Below, piece by piece: positions 40,901 through 50,071 of a stretch of DNA of 64,000 nucleotides (position 1 is its first letter; each line of letters starts with the position of its first letter). The notes below the pieces were generated by a model. That model was not told where the DNA came from. It saw only the letters and a list, made by a program, of their open reading frames with translations, and did no database searches. The translations under genes and the position numbers were made by a program. The stretch is from an uncultured Clostridia bacterium (GTDB taxonomy: Bacteria; Bacillota; Clostridia; Christensenellales; Borkfalkiaceae): positions 1 through 64,000 of the forward strand of contig CAMFEK010000005.1 in assembly GCA_945949395.1 (NCBI GenBank). Direction: 5' to 3'.

Positions 40901-42674
40901 AAAAGCAAGCAAGGGCACCTTCCGCCGCATTTTGGGCTATCTGAAGGCGTCGATGCCCCTCATTCTGCTCACCCTGCTCCTTTCCGTCGTCACGGTGGTG
41001 TCTACGCTGTACGTTCCCGTTCTCGTCGGCGACGCCATCGACTGCATTTTGGAGAGCGGGGTAAACTTCGAACTCTTGGCGGATAAACTCATCGGCATTT
41101 GCGTCTGCGTGGGCATCACGGCGGCGTCGCAATGGCTCATGAGCGTGCTCAACAACGCCATTACCTATAACACGGTCAGACGGGTGCGCGAGGACGCCTT
41201 CCGAAAAATTCAAGTGCTCCCCTTCTCCACCATCGACAACCATTCCCACGGCGATATCTCCGGCCGCGTCATCGCGGACGTGGACGTGTTTGCGGACGGG
41301 CTTTTGCTCGGGTTCACGCAGCTGTTTACGGGCGTCGTCACCATCGTCGGCACCATCGTCTTTATGTTTGCCATCAACTGGATGATCGCCATAGCCGTCA
41401 CCGTCATCACGCCCCTTTCTCTTTTCGTGGCGAAGTTCATCGCGAGCAAAACGTATTCCTTCTTCTCCGTACAGAGCAGGACGAGAGGGGAGCAGACGGC
41501 TTTCATCGACGAGATGATCGGAAATCTGAAGGTCGTGAAGGCGTTCTCCCGCGAGGAGAAAAATCAGGAAATTTTCGACGAGGTGAACGGTCGGTTGAAG
41601 GATTGCTCCTTAAAGGCGATCTTCTTCTCCTCGCTCACCAATCCGTCTACGCGGTTCGTCAATTCGCTGGTGTACGCGCTCGTGGCGCTGCTCGGCGCGA
41701 TCTTTGCGATGATGAGCGGCGGCGAGGCGTTTCGCATCGGCTCCGTCACCCTATCGGCGTTCACGGTCGGCGGACTCACCAAATTCTTGGCGTACGCCAC
41801 CCAGTACACCAAACCCTTCAACGAGATCTCCGGCGTCGTCACCGAGTTTCAGAACGCCCTCGCCTGCGGCGAACGCATCTTCGAGCTCATCGATATGCCC
41901 GCGGAGGTTTCCGACGCGGGGAACAAGGAACTCCCGCCCGCGAAGGGAGAAATTTCCCTTAAAAACGTGAGCTTTTCCTACGATAAATCCAAAACGCTCA
42001 TCGAGGGGCTTTCCCTTTGCGTGACGCCCGGCAAGCGGGTCGCCATCGTCGGTCCCACCGGTTGCGGAAAGACCACGCTCATCAATCTGTTGATGCGCTT
42101 TTACGACGTGGACGGCGGCAGCATTTCGGTCGACGGGCAGGATATCCGCAGCGTCACGAGAAAGTCTTTGCGGGAAAACTACGGTATGGTGTTGCAGGAA
42201 ACGTGGCTCAAAAGCGGCACCGTACACGAAAATATCGCCATGGGCAAGCCGAGGGCGACGCGGCAAGAGGTCGTAGAGGCGGCGAAGGCGGCGCACGCGC
42301 ACTCCTTCATCATGCGTCTTTCAAACGGTTACGATACCGTCATCGGCGAGGACGGGGGCTCCCTCTCGCAGGGGCAAAAACAGCTCCTGTGCATCACTCG
42401 CATCATGCTCAGCCTGCCGCCCATGCTCATTCTCGACGAGGCGACTTCGTCCATCGATACGAGAACGGAAATCAAGATACAGGAAGACTTCACGCGGCTC
42501 ATGCTCGGCAGAACGAGCTTTATCGTCGCGCACCGCCTCTCCACCATCCGCAATGCGGACGTCATTCTCGTCATGAAGGACGGCAAGGTGATCGAGCAGG
42601 GAGATCATAACGAACTTTTGGCAAAAGGCGGGTTCTACAGCGAACTGTATAACAGCCAGTTTGCCCTTTCATAA
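40893..42674 (+). CDS. ABC exporter half-transporter, catalytic subunit
   Basis: 593 residues: an N-terminal membrane domain of six segments and an NBD with Walker A GPTGCGKTTL, Walker B LILDEATSSID (glutamate present) and H-loop VAHRLSTI. The signature is LSQGQKQLL, not LSGGQ, so the degenerate ATP site formed with its partner is complete on both sides while the other site is fully catalytic. This confirms a heterodimer with the preceding gene. The ATG overlaps the partner by 8 bp. Confidence 0.93.
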   Translation: MSKKASKGTFRRILGYLKASMPLILLTLLLSVVTVVSTLYVPVLVGDAIDCILESGVNFELLADKLIGICVCVGITAASQWLMSVLNNAITYNTVRRVREDAFRKIQVLPFSTIDNHSHGDISGRVIADVDVFADGLLLGFTQLFTGVVTIVGTIVFMFAINWMIAIAVTVITPLSLFVAKFIASKTYSFFSVQSRTRGEQTAFIDEMIGNLKVVKAFSREEKNQEIFDEVNGRLKDCSLKAIFFSSLTNPSTRFVNSLVYALVALLGAIFAMMSGGEAFRIGSVTLSAFTVGGLTKFLAYATQYTKPFNEISGVVTEFQNALACGERIFELIDMPAEVSDAGNKELPPAKGEISLKNVSFSYDKSKTLIEGLSLCVTPGKRVAIVGPTGCGKTTLINLLMRFYDVDGGSISVDGQDIRSVTRKSLRENYGMVLQETWLKSGTVHENIAMGKPRATRQEVVEAAKAAHAHSFIMRLSNGYDTVIGEDGGSLSQGQKQLLCITRIMLSLPPMLILDEATSSIDTRTEIKIQEDFTRLMLGRTSFIVAHRLSTIRNADVILVMKDGKVIEQGDHNELLAKGGFYSELYNSQFALS

Positions 42675-42688
42675 AGGAGATTTTGCAA

Positions 42689-44299
42689 GTGAAAGTAAAA
42701 AATGCAGTAAGAGAAAAGGTCATCTATACGACCGCCGTCGAGATTCTGCTCGTCGGGTGCCTCACGGGCATCTGCGCGGGCGTGTTTGTCTCGCTGTACA
42801 ACATTCTCGCGAGCCTGGGCGAGGAATTTTCTCGCGGCGTCTACGCGGTTTTGCGCGAAAAGCCCGCCTATATCCCGCTCCTGTTCGTCGTGCTCTTCGT
42901 GTGCGCCGTCATCATCGGCACGGTAGTAAAAGCGCTCCCCATGATCCGCGGCAGCGGCATTCCCCAAACGGAAGGCGCCTCCCGCGGGGTGCTCCGCTTC
43001 AAGTGGTATCAGGTGCTCTGCGGCATGTTCGCCGCCTCCCTCGTCACCATCTTTTTGGGACTCTCCGCCGGCAGCGAGGGACCCTCGCTCGAGATCGGCG
43101 GCGCGTGCGGCAACGGCGTCGCTACCCTCACCAAGCGCAACCCCATGCTCCGCCGCTATCAGATCACGGGCGGCGCGTCGGCGGGTCTCGCCATCGCCTT
43201 CAACGCGCCCCTAACGGGCATGGCGTTCGCCTTCGAGGAGGCGCAAAAGCGATTCTCCGCGGAAGTGTTCATCTGCGCCTTTTCCTCCGTCGCGTCCGGT
43301 CTGGTCACGCGGAATCTCATTCGCTCCGCGCTCGGACTCCCCGTCGGCAGCACCTTCACGACCTTCGCCTTCCCCGCCACCATGAATATGGCCTCGTACG
43401 GGTACGTCGTTTTAGCCGCCCTCGTCTGCGCGGCGCTCGGCGTAGCCTTCTATTATATCATGTTCGCCACCAAAAAGCTGTTTGCCAAAATCACCTTCTG
43501 GAAGGGCACGGGCAAAATGCTCATTCCCTTCCTCTTGGGCGGAGCCTTCTCCCTCCTCTCCGTCTACGCGATGGGCGGCGGTCACGAGTTCATTCAATCC
43601 CTCGGCTCTTTGAATGAGGAACCCTTCGAGTACGTGTTCCGCCTCGGTTTGGCGGGGTCTCTCATCGTCATCGTCCTCATGAAGTTCATCGCCTCCGTCC
43701 TCAACATGAGCGCGGGCGTGCCCTGCGGCGTGTTTATCCCCATGCTCGCCATCGGCGCGGGCATCGGCGCGATCATGAGCCGCGTGTGCGTTTCTTGGGG
43801 TATGGATGCGGCGTATGCGGATCTGCTCATCATGATCTGCATGGCGACCTTCTTTGCCACCATCGTCAAGGCGCCCCTGACCGCCATCGTCATGGTGTTC
43901 GAACTCACCTGGAATTTCTCTTCCCTCATCCCCGTCACGCTCGGCGTCGCCGTCGGCTACATGGTCGGCACCCTCTTAAAGACGGAACCCATCTACGAAA
44001 AACTCCTCGAGAGCAACGTGGAGGATTACAGAAAGGATCATCCCGTCAGACAGGAAAAATTCTTCCTCACCGTCGGTCACGGCTCGTTGGTGGACGGCGC
44101 GGCTCTCCGCGAGATCTCCTGGCCGGGCAACGTGAACGTCGTCTCCGTCTTGCACGGCGAAACGGAATACTTCACCACGGGCGCGACTATCCTTTACGGC
44201 GGCGACAGGGTTAAGATCGAAACGCTCACGGACGATAAAGAGGAGAGCTTAAAAGATATCGAGGAGCTCCTAAAGCCCGGCAAGACGAAAAAAGCGTAA
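42689..44299 (+). CDS. ClC family chloride channel or Cl-/H+ antiporter with TrkA-C domain
   Basis: 536 residues. Selectivity motifs are GSGIPQTEG, GSEGPSLEIG (the GREGP box with Ser for Arg but the gating Glu kept), and GVFIPMLA. A glutamate at the internal proton site (FEEAQKRF) is present, so an antiporter is plausible. The last 75 residues form a TrkA-C regulatory domain. Start: GTG at 42689 has AAGGAG 9 bp upstream; a TTG at 42683 is possible. It begins 14 bp after the ABC genes. Confidence 0.9.
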   Translation: MKVKNAVREKVIYTTAVEILLVGCLTGICAGVFVSLYNILASLGEEFSRGVYAVLREKPAYIPLLFVVLFVCAVIIGTVVKALPMIRGSGIPQTEGASRGVLRFKWYQVLCGMFAASLVTIFLGLSAGSEGPSLEIGGACGNGVATLTKRNPMLRRYQITGGASAGLAIAFNAPLTGMAFAFEEAQKRFSAEVFICAFSSVASGLVTRNLIRSALGLPVGSTFTTFAFPATMNMASYGYVVLAALVCAALGVAFYYIMFATKKLFAKITFWKGTGKMLIPFLLGGAFSLLSVYAMGGGHEFIQSLGSLNEEPFEYVFRLGLAGSLIVIVLMKFIASVLNMSAGVPCGVFIPMLAIGAGIGAIMSRVCVSWGMDAAYADLLIMICMATFFATIVKAPLTAIVMVFELTWNFSSLIPVTLGVAVGYMVGTLLKTEPIYEKLLESNVEDYRKDHPVRQEKFFLTVGHGSLVDGAALREISWPGNVNVVSVLHGETEYFTTGATILYGGDRVKIETLTDDKEESLKDIEELLKPGKTKKA

Positions 44300-44385
44300 A
44301 GGAGAATCGGCTTTCAAAAGGGAAAGCCGATTTTCAGATATATCAATAATTTATAGCGATTATGAAAAATTTTTTGGGGAAAGAC

Positions 44386-44414
44386 TTGAAATTTCTTATA
44401 AAGTATATTATAAT
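44386..44414 (+). promoter_or_regulatory. Promoter of ppdK
   Basis: TTGAAA (44386-44391), 17-bp spacer, TATAAT (44409-44414), with a 5' leader of about 70 nt and a strong AGGAGG site. Confidence 0.88.
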
Positions 44415-44490
44415 GGGATATGTGAAAAGCCGTTCTTTTGAAAGAGAGTCGGGCTAAAATCGAAAATAAAAAAATTCAGGAGGAATTTTT

Positions 44491-47136
44491 ATGGCAAAAA
44501 AGTATTGCTACCTTTTTTCCGAAGGTAATGCAAAAATGCGTGAGATTCTCGGCGGTAAGGGTGCAAACCTCGCAGAAATGACCAACATCGGTCTCCCCGT
44601 ACCTCAGGGCTTCACCATTTCAACCGAAGCGTGTACTCAGTACTACGAGGACGGCAGACAGATCAACCCCGATATCCAGGCAGAGATCATGACTTACATC
44701 GAAAAGATGGAAGAGATCTGCGGCAAGAAGTTCGGCGATAAGGAAAATCCCTTGCTCGTTTCCGTTCGTTCCGGTGCCCGCGCGTCCATGCCCGGCATGA
44801 TGGATACCATTTTGAACCTCGGTTTGAACGAAACCGTAGTCAACACCATCGCGGAAAAATCCAACAATCCCCGTTGGGCTTGGGACTGCTACAGAAGATT
44901 TATCCAGATGTTCTCCGACGTCGTTATGGAAGTCGGCAAGAAGTACTTCGAAAAGCTCATCGATAAGATGAAGGAAGAAAAGGGCGTTACCTACGACGTA
45001 GAGCTCACCGCCGAAGATTTGAAGACCCTCGCCGGTCAGTTCAAGTCCGAATACAAGAATCAGCTCGGCAAGGACTTCCCCGACGATCCCAAGGAACAGC
45101 TCTTCGAGGCGATCAAAGCCGTATTCCGCAGCTGGGACAACCCCCGCGCCAACATCTACCGTATGGATCACGACATCCCTTACAGCTGGGGTACTGCCGT
45201 AAACGTTCAGATGATGGCTTTCGGTAACATGGGCGAAGATTGCGGTACCGGCGTTGCGTTTACCCGTAACCCCGCAACCGGCGAAAAGGGTCTCATGGGC
45301 GAATTCCTCACCAACGCACAGGGCGAAGACGTCGTTGCCGGCGTTCGTACTCCCATGCCCATCGCGGAAATGGCTCAAAAATTCCCCGCTGCGTTCGAAC
45401 AGTTCCAGCAGGTCTGCAAGACTCTCGAAAATCATTACAGAGATATGCAGGATATGGAGTTTACCGTCGAACACGAAAAGCTCTATATGCTTCAGACCCG
45501 TAACGGTAAGAGAACGGCTGCCGCTGCCATCAAGATCGCTTGCGATCTGATCGACGAAGGCATGATCACCGAACAGGAAGCCTTGATGCAGATCGACGCA
45601 AAGTCCCTCGACATGCTCCTGCATCCCACCTTCGATACGAAGGATCTCAAGGACGCCGATAAGAACAACGTGGTAGGCAAGGGTATCGCCGCTTCTCCCG
45701 GCGCTGCCGCAGGCACCATCGTATTCACCGCGGAGGACGCCGTCGTCGAAGGCAAGAAGGGCAAGAAGGTCGTTCTCGTAAGACTCGAGACTTCTCCCGA
45801 AGATATCGAAGGCATGAAGTTCTCCCAGGGTATCCTCACCGTTCGCGGCGGTCAGACTTCCCACGCAGCCGTCGTTGCCCGCGGTATGGGTACTTGCTGC
45901 GTTTCCGGTTGCGGCGACATCAAGATGGACGAAGAAAATAAGTGCTTCACCCTCGCCGGCAAGCTCTTCAAGGAAGGCGACGAGATCTCCCTCGACGGTT
46001 CCACCGGTACCATCTACGACAGAATCATCAAGACTGTTCCCGCCGATCCCAACTCCGGATATTTTGGCAGAATCATGGCTCTTGCCGATAAATATAAGGC
46101 TCTCGGCGTAAGAACGAATGCCGATACGCCCAAGGACGCAAAGCAGGCTGCTGCCTTCGGCGCACAGGGTATTGGTCTCTGCCGTACCGAGCATATGTTC
46201 TTCAACCCCGACAGAATCGGCGCGTTCCGCGAAATGATCTGCTCCGACACCGTGGAAGAGAGAGAAGCCGCTCTCGCTAAGATCGAACCTATGCAGCAGG
46301 CAGACTTTGAAGCGTTGATGGAAGCGCTCGAAGGTCAGCCCGTTACCATTCGTTTCCTCGATCCCCCTCTGCACGAATTCGTTCCCACCGATGAAGCGGA
46401 TATCGAAGCGCTCGCCGCTACGCAGGGCAAGACCGTCGCACAGATCAAGCAGATCATCTCCGATCTCCACGAGTTTAACCCCATGATGGGTCATCGCGGT
46501 TGCCGTCTCACCGTAACCTATCCCGAAATCGCCGTCATGCAGACCAAGGCGGTTATCAAGGCGGCTCTCGCCGTTCAGGCTCGTCATCCCGAATGGAACG
46601 TGGTTCCCGAAATCATGATTCCTTTGGTCGGCGAAGTAAAGGAACTTAAGTTCGTGAAAAAGACGGTCGTGGAAACCGCCGACGCCGTCATCAAGGCTGC
46701 CGGTTCCGATCTCAAGTACGAAGTAGGTACCATGATCGAAATTCCTCGTGCCGCTCTCACAGCCGATCTCATCGCCGAAGAAGCGGAATTCTTCTGCTTC
46801 GGTACCAACGATTTGACGCAGATGACCTTCGGTTTCTCCCGTGACGATGCCGGTAAGTTCCTTCCCGCATACTACGCAAGTAAGATTTACGAATCCGATC
46901 CCTTCGCACGTCTCGATACGACCGGCGTCGGTCAGCTCATGGAAATGGCTGTAACCAAGGGTAAAAAGGTTCGTCCCGAACTCCACTGCGGTATCTGCGG
47001 CGAACACGGCGGCGATCCTTCCTCCATCGAGTTCTGCCACGAAATCGGTTTGGATTACGTTTCCTGTTCTCCTTTCCGCGTTCCCATCGCTCGCCTCGCA
47101 GCCGCTCAGGCGAATATCCGTAATCCTAGGGGCTAA
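44491..47136 (+). CDS. ppdK: Pyruvate, phosphate dikinase
   Basis: 881 residues, the normal size. It interconverts pyruvate, ATP and phosphate with PEP, AMP and PPi. The N-terminal ATP-grasp domain begins GGKGANLAEM; the swivelling phosphohistidine is in GGQTSHAAVVARGMG; the C-terminal TIM barrel ends with the catalytic cysteine in HCGICGEHGGD. Codon use is strongly biased and unlike the neighbouring GC-rich genes, as expected for a highly expressed glycolytic enzyme using PPi. It is a single transcription unit with its own promoter and terminator, and it marks the last gene before the AT-rich region. Confidence 0.97.
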   Translation: MAKKYCYLFSEGNAKMREILGGKGANLAEMTNIGLPVPQGFTISTEACTQYYEDGRQINPDIQAEIMTYIEKMEEICGKKFGDKENPLLVSVRSGARASMPGMMDTILNLGLNETVVNTIAEKSNNPRWAWDCYRRFIQMFSDVVMEVGKKYFEKLIDKMKEEKGVTYDVELTAEDLKTLAGQFKSEYKNQLGKDFPDDPKEQLFEAIKAVFRSWDNPRANIYRMDHDIPYSWGTAVNVQMMAFGNMGEDCGTGVAFTRNPATGEKGLMGEFLTNAQGEDVVAGVRTPMPIAEMAQKFPAAFEQFQQVCKTLENHYRDMQDMEFTVEHEKLYMLQTRNGKRTAAAAIKIACDLIDEGMITEQEALMQIDAKSLDMLLHPTFDTKDLKDADKNNVVGKGIAASPGAAAGTIVFTAEDAVVEGKKGKKVVLVRLETSPEDIEGMKFSQGILTVRGGQTSHAAVVARGMGTCCVSGCGDIKMDEENKCFTLAGKLFKEGDEISLDGSTGTIYDRIIKTVPADPNSGYFGRIMALADKYKALGVRTNADTPKDAKQAAAFGAQGIGLCRTEHMFFNPDRIGAFREMICSDTVEEREAALAKIEPMQQADFEALMEALEGQPVTIRFLDPPLHEFVPTDEADIEALAATQGKTVAQIKQIISDLHEFNPMMGHRGCRLTVTYPEIAVMQTKAVIKAALAVQARHPEWNVVPEIMIPLVGEVKELKFVKKTVVETADAVIKAAGSDLKYEVGTMIEIPRAALTADLIAEEAEFFCFGTNDLTQMTFGFSRDDAGKFLPAYYASKIYESDPFARLDTTGVGQLMEMAVTKGKKVRPELHCGICGEHGGDPSSIEFCHEIGLDYVSCSPFRVPIARLAAAQANIRNPRG

Positions 47137-47197
47137 TAAAAACCGCCAAAATAAGCCTGTAAAGGCTGGTTTTACGGCTAAATAAACAAGTACAACG

Positions 47198-47228
47198 ATA
47201 GCCGTTCTCGTCTGAGAACGGCTATTTA
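47198..47228 (+). terminator. Terminator of ppdK
   Basis: Perfect 12-bp stem ATAGCCGTTCTC/GAGAACGGCTAT with loop GTCT. The T run is short (TTTAG). Confidence 0.75.
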
Positions 47229-47258
47229 GTACCTAAAATCAAAAATCCACGTAAAAAC

Positions 47259-48071
47259 ATGATCGACGAAGAAAAAATGAAAGGAATTGCGGAAAAGGCA
47301 GTTTCTTATTTCAATAAACAACTGAATACGAATTATTCTTTTGAAGATCGGCTCCAATTGATACCGCTTTTGCAGGGAGATAAGGTCAAACAGTTTGAGG
47401 AAATTTGTAAGAAGTATGCTCCTCATCGTTTGCAGGAAGATTATACGAGTGAGAATTATTTCACCGATGTTAATGCAGAAGTATTGTATGGAGATGAAGT
47501 ATTCGTCATACTTTATTTGCCTGAAATGGAATTGGACGACGATGAATGGTTCCATGTAATGCTCCACGAACTATCGCATATTTTCTGTTACCAAAACGAA
47601 TTTAAAGGCAAGGACTTTTTTAATCTTTATTGTAAAAATGAAGATGTGGAAGGTAGAGAAAATTACATTATCGGGTATGCGATTTGGCGAGAGTTTATTG
47701 CAGAGTTGATTGCTCGTTGTATTCATCCTATGGATATTCCATATTCTCTTGGTATGATAAAAGATTATATATGGGATTTGCAAAATGATATTGGAGTGGG
47801 AATGGAGGATTCAAAGTACACGTTCTCAAGGCTTTTGGTTAGCGTTTTTATGAGCAAACAATTTGGTTCATATTCCGAATGGGATAAGATTGAACGGTCT
47901 TTGAGAAGATCAAAATTATTCTCTGATGGAACTTATTATATGTTACTGAAAAGAATATTTGAGAAAATAAAAAATCAACACGAAAAGATTTGGGAAATAG
48001 ATGAAACTATGATTTTTGATATTGGTAATCTGTATTCTCAAATAATAGTCAACAAGTATATAAATGATTAG
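47259..48071 (+). CDS. HExxH metallopeptidase-like protein (ImmA/IrrE style)
   Basis: 270 residues. A zinc-protease motif HELSH lies at residues 103-107 within WFHVMLHELSHIF, with a possible third ligand in WREFIAELIAR (about 144-152). The short, single-domain layout resembles ImmA/IrrE-type peptidases that cleave repressors in mobile elements and stress responses, but no helix-turn-helix is attached and similarity outside the motif is not clear. It is AT-rich and is the first gene of the island. A terminator follows, so it is probably transcribed alone. Confidence 0.75.
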   Translation: MIDEEKMKGIAEKAVSYFNKQLNTNYSFEDRLQLIPLLQGDKVKQFEEICKKYAPHRLQEDYTSENYFTDVNAEVLYGDEVFVILYLPEMELDDDEWFHVMLHELSHIFCYQNEFKGKDFFNLYCKNEDVEGRENYIIGYAIWREFIAELIARCIHPMDIPYSLGMIKDYIWDLQNDIGVGMEDSKYTFSRLLVSVFMSKQFGSYSEWDKIERSLRRSKLFSDGTYYMLLKRIFEKIKNQHEKIWEIDETMIFDIGNLYSQIIVNKYIND

Positions 48072-48518
48072 AAATGGCTGTTCAAGATAGGACAACCATT
48101 TTTTTTGCGACATGAAATTGTAGGTCGAATAAATTGCCGTAATAGGCAAGATGGTGAATGCCATCCGCAGAACAGTATCGATGACACTGCGTTAAAAAAG
48201 AGACAGGACGATGGTAGAACGTTCGATATAAAAATGTATTCTACAACAGCCTTGCTGGGGCTATAACTCAAGTGGTCGGTATTCTGATTTAGGGGTATCG
48301 TCGTAGAACATTGGGCAGAATAATGTTCGTGCTTTTTTAGCAATCGACGGTAAGTGAAGCGACGACACGCTATACGAGGTGGTATAGATATTTCGTTTCT
48401 CCTTCTGTAATTTGCAGGGGGAGAGTTTCGCTCAAACAGCTACCAAGATGGTATAAATAATAAAAGTCAAGATGGACCTACTTCATCTTGACCTATGGTT
48501 TTTTCTAATAAAAGAAAT
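48072..48518. other. Gene-free region with two terminators and a possible pseudogene remnant
   Basis: A hairpin at 48072-48107 (AAATGGCTGT/ACAACCATTT then T8) ends the metallopeptidase gene. At 48461-48502 a 9-bp stem GTCAAGATG/CATCTTGAC with T runs on both sides terminates the recombinase gene. In between, the frame beginning near 48217 reads YKNVFYNSLAGAITQVVGIL before a stop, which is similar in style to the N-terminus of polysaccharide flippases. I treat this as a possible relic only. Confidence 0.4.
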
Positions 48519-49115
48519 TTAATTTTTAAATTTTTGTGCGTGGTAATAAAAATTGGCAGGACTCATATTTAATTTTTCTGCTGCAATTTTTAAAGATATT
48601 TCTTTAGAATTGTACTGTTTAAATAATACTATTTGCTGCTCTGAGTAATTCCTTTTGGGGCGACCAAATTTTGTTCCTCGAAGCTTTGCTGATTTTATTC
48701 CTTCTGCCTGTCGTTGTCGAATACAACTTCGTTCGTTTTCAGCAACAAAAGATAATATTTGCAGAACTAAATCCGAAATGAGTTTTCCTACCAAATTGTC
48801 GGCTTTTGTTCTTGTGTCAAGCAAGGGCATATCCAATACTAGGATGTCTGCTCCCTTGCAATTAGTGATGTGGTTCCATTCATTTATTATAGCATCATAG
48901 TTTCTTCCTAAGCGATCTATTGATTTAATAACCAATAGATCGCCTTTTTTTATTTTATGAATCAAACGTTGATAATTTTTTCTTTCAAAGTCTTTTCCGC
49001 TTTTTTTATCTGCAAATATATTCTTTCTAGGAATATTAAATTGAATAAAAGCATCTATTTGTCTGTTTATATTTTGATCTTTGGCTGAAACTCTTGCATA
49101 GCCATATATTGCCAT
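48519..49115 (-). CDS. Small serine recombinase (resolvase/invertase family)
   Basis: 198 residues, the length of Hin/Gin-type invertases and small resolvases. The catalytic serine is S10 in GYARVSAKDQ; the arginine-rich motif IDRLGRNYDAI and the E-helix region follow. The C-terminal 45 residues hold a helix-turn-helix (LKIAAEKLNMSPANFYYHA). It has an AAGGAG site. Its promoter (TTGCTT-17-TATAAT, 49248-49276) lies inside a 75-bp segment flanked by 14-bp inverted repeats, next to the start of the ter operon. It may control inversion of DNA there, or be a relic of the element that brought in the island. Confidence 0.88.
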   Translation of the reverse strand: MAIYGYARVSAKDQNINRQIDAFIQFNIPRKNIFADKKSGKDFERKNYQRLIHKIKKGDLLVIKSIDRLGRNYDAIINEWNHITNCKGADILVLDMPLLDTRTKADNLVGKLISDLVLQILSFVAENERSCIRQRQAEGIKSAKLRGTKFGRPKRNYSEQQIVLFKQYNSKEISLKIAAEKLNMSPANFYYHAQKFKN

Positions 49116-49200
49116 AAAAAACTCCTTATATAATATGTTCTATATAAGGATAGCATTAAAGTTAGTATTAAAGAGTGAAAAAATGAAAAAAATTAAAAAA

Positions 49201-49303
49201 AAGTAGACATTTTTAAATTATATAATAAAGACTATTATACGATTCTTATTATATCACAAACACTTTTAAAAAGCAATACCTTTCGATAAAAAAATGTCTA
49301 CTT
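49201..49303. repeat. 14-bp perfect inverted repeats flanking a promoter-bearing segment
   Basis: AAGTAGACATTTTT (49201-49214) and its exact complement (49290-49303) enclose 75 bp rich in -10-like boxes on both strands. The segment separates the recombinase gene from terY. Whether this is an invertible promoter or a pair of operator sites cannot be decided from one sequence. Confidence 0.7.
49248..49276 (-). promoter_or_regulatory. Probable promoter of the serine recombinase
   Basis: Minus-strand TTGCTT (49271-49276), 17-bp spacer, TATAAT (49248-49253). For terY on the plus strand the best candidate is TTTTTA-17-TATTAT within the same segment, which is weaker. Confidence 0.6.
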
Positions 49304-49331
49304 AAATTTAACTGCAAAGGAGAAAAGGAAA

Positions 49332-49979
49332 ATGTCTGATTATATGAGAAGATTGCCTGTATATTTATTGTTAGATTGCTCCGGCTCAATGTCAGGAGAA
49401 CCAATTGAAGCTGTTCGTCAGGGCGTGAAAGCTCTTTTGTCTGAATTAAAAGGAGATCCTCAAGCGTTAGAAACGGCATATTTATCAGTTATTACTTTTA
49501 ATAGTAGTGCAAGACAGGTATCGCCTTTAACTGAGTTAATGGCTTTTAAAGAACCTGAATTGAATGCTGGTGGAGCAACTGCTTTGGGTGGAGCATTAAA
49601 TGTCTTAATGGATTGCGTAAAAAATGAAGTGCGTCAATCTACGGCAACACAGAAAGGCGATTGGAAACCTTTGGTATTCATTTTAACCGATGGTGCTCCA
49701 ACTGATATTGAAACATTTAAAAATGCAATATCGAATTTGAAAAATATAAAAGTGGCAAATATTATTGCGTGTGCAGCAGGTGCGAATGCTGATACCACTT
49801 ACTTGAAGCAGATAACTGAGAGCGTATTAATGATGAATACTCTTTCAGCTGGCGATATGGCTCAGTTCTTTGCTTGGGTTTCAGGTTCGATAAAGATGTC
49901 ATCCAAGAGTATCGATGCAAAACCTGGTGAGGCTATTCAATTACCACCTCCTCCTCAGGGATTTGTTATTGTTCCATAA
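49332..49979 (+). CDS. TerY-like von Willebrand factor A domain protein
   Basis: 215 residues, a single VWA domain with complete metal-ion-dependent adhesion site: DCSGSMSG (D15, S17, S19), the threonine in GGATALGGAL, and the aspartate in LTDGAPTD. This is the TerY type of VWA protein, cytosolic, found beside TerD proteins and in triads with a PP2C phosphatase and a kinase. All three are consecutive here. The C-terminus is proline-rich (QLPPPPQGFVIVP). An AAAGGAG site precedes the ATG. It is the first gene of the co-directional series that runs to the end of the window. Confidence 0.9.
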   Translation: MSDYMRRLPVYLLLDCSGSMSGEPIEAVRQGVKALLSELKGDPQALETAYLSVITFNSSARQVSPLTELMAFKEPELNAGGATALGGALNVLMDCVKNEVRQSTATQKGDWKPLVFILTDGAPTDIETFKNAISNLKNIKVANIIACAAGANADTTYLKQITESVLMMNTLSAGDMAQFFAWVSGSIKMSSKSIDAKPGEAIQLPPPPQGFVIVP

Positions 49980-49988
49980 AACATTACA

Positions 49989-50056
49989 ACTCATTGTTTT
50001 ATTCATAATATAGCTAAAACCCTATATGTGGCTTTAACAATGAGTTTATTTATTTT
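49989..50056 (+). terminator. Possible attenuator between terY and the PP2C gene
   Basis: ACTCATTGTT (49989-49998) pairs with AACAATGAGT (50036-50045), with an inner ATATAG/CTATAT helix, followed by TTATTTATTTT. It could partly stop transcription and raise the terY to PP2C ratio. Confidence 0.5.
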
Positions 50057-50071
50057 GATAAGGAGATTGTT

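Noticed and set aside
41210..41506. Minus-strand ORFs inside the ABC exporter genes
   Set aside because: All are shadows of the plus-strand exporter genes, which have complete family motifs.
44620..47040. 806-codon open frame antisense to ppdK
   Set aside because: It lies wholly opposite ppdK, has no ribosome site or recognisable domain, and results from the strong codon bias of ppdK.
48200..48330. Fragment resembling the N-terminus of a polysaccharide flippase
   Set aside because: About 25 codons only, interrupted by stops. It is kept as a note in the intergenic entry and is not annotated as a pseudogene because the similarity is from memory of motif style alone.
49201..49303. Reading the 14-bp inverted repeats as a terminator
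   Set aside because: The loop would be 75 nt and there is no suitable T run; the repeats sit between divergent genes.
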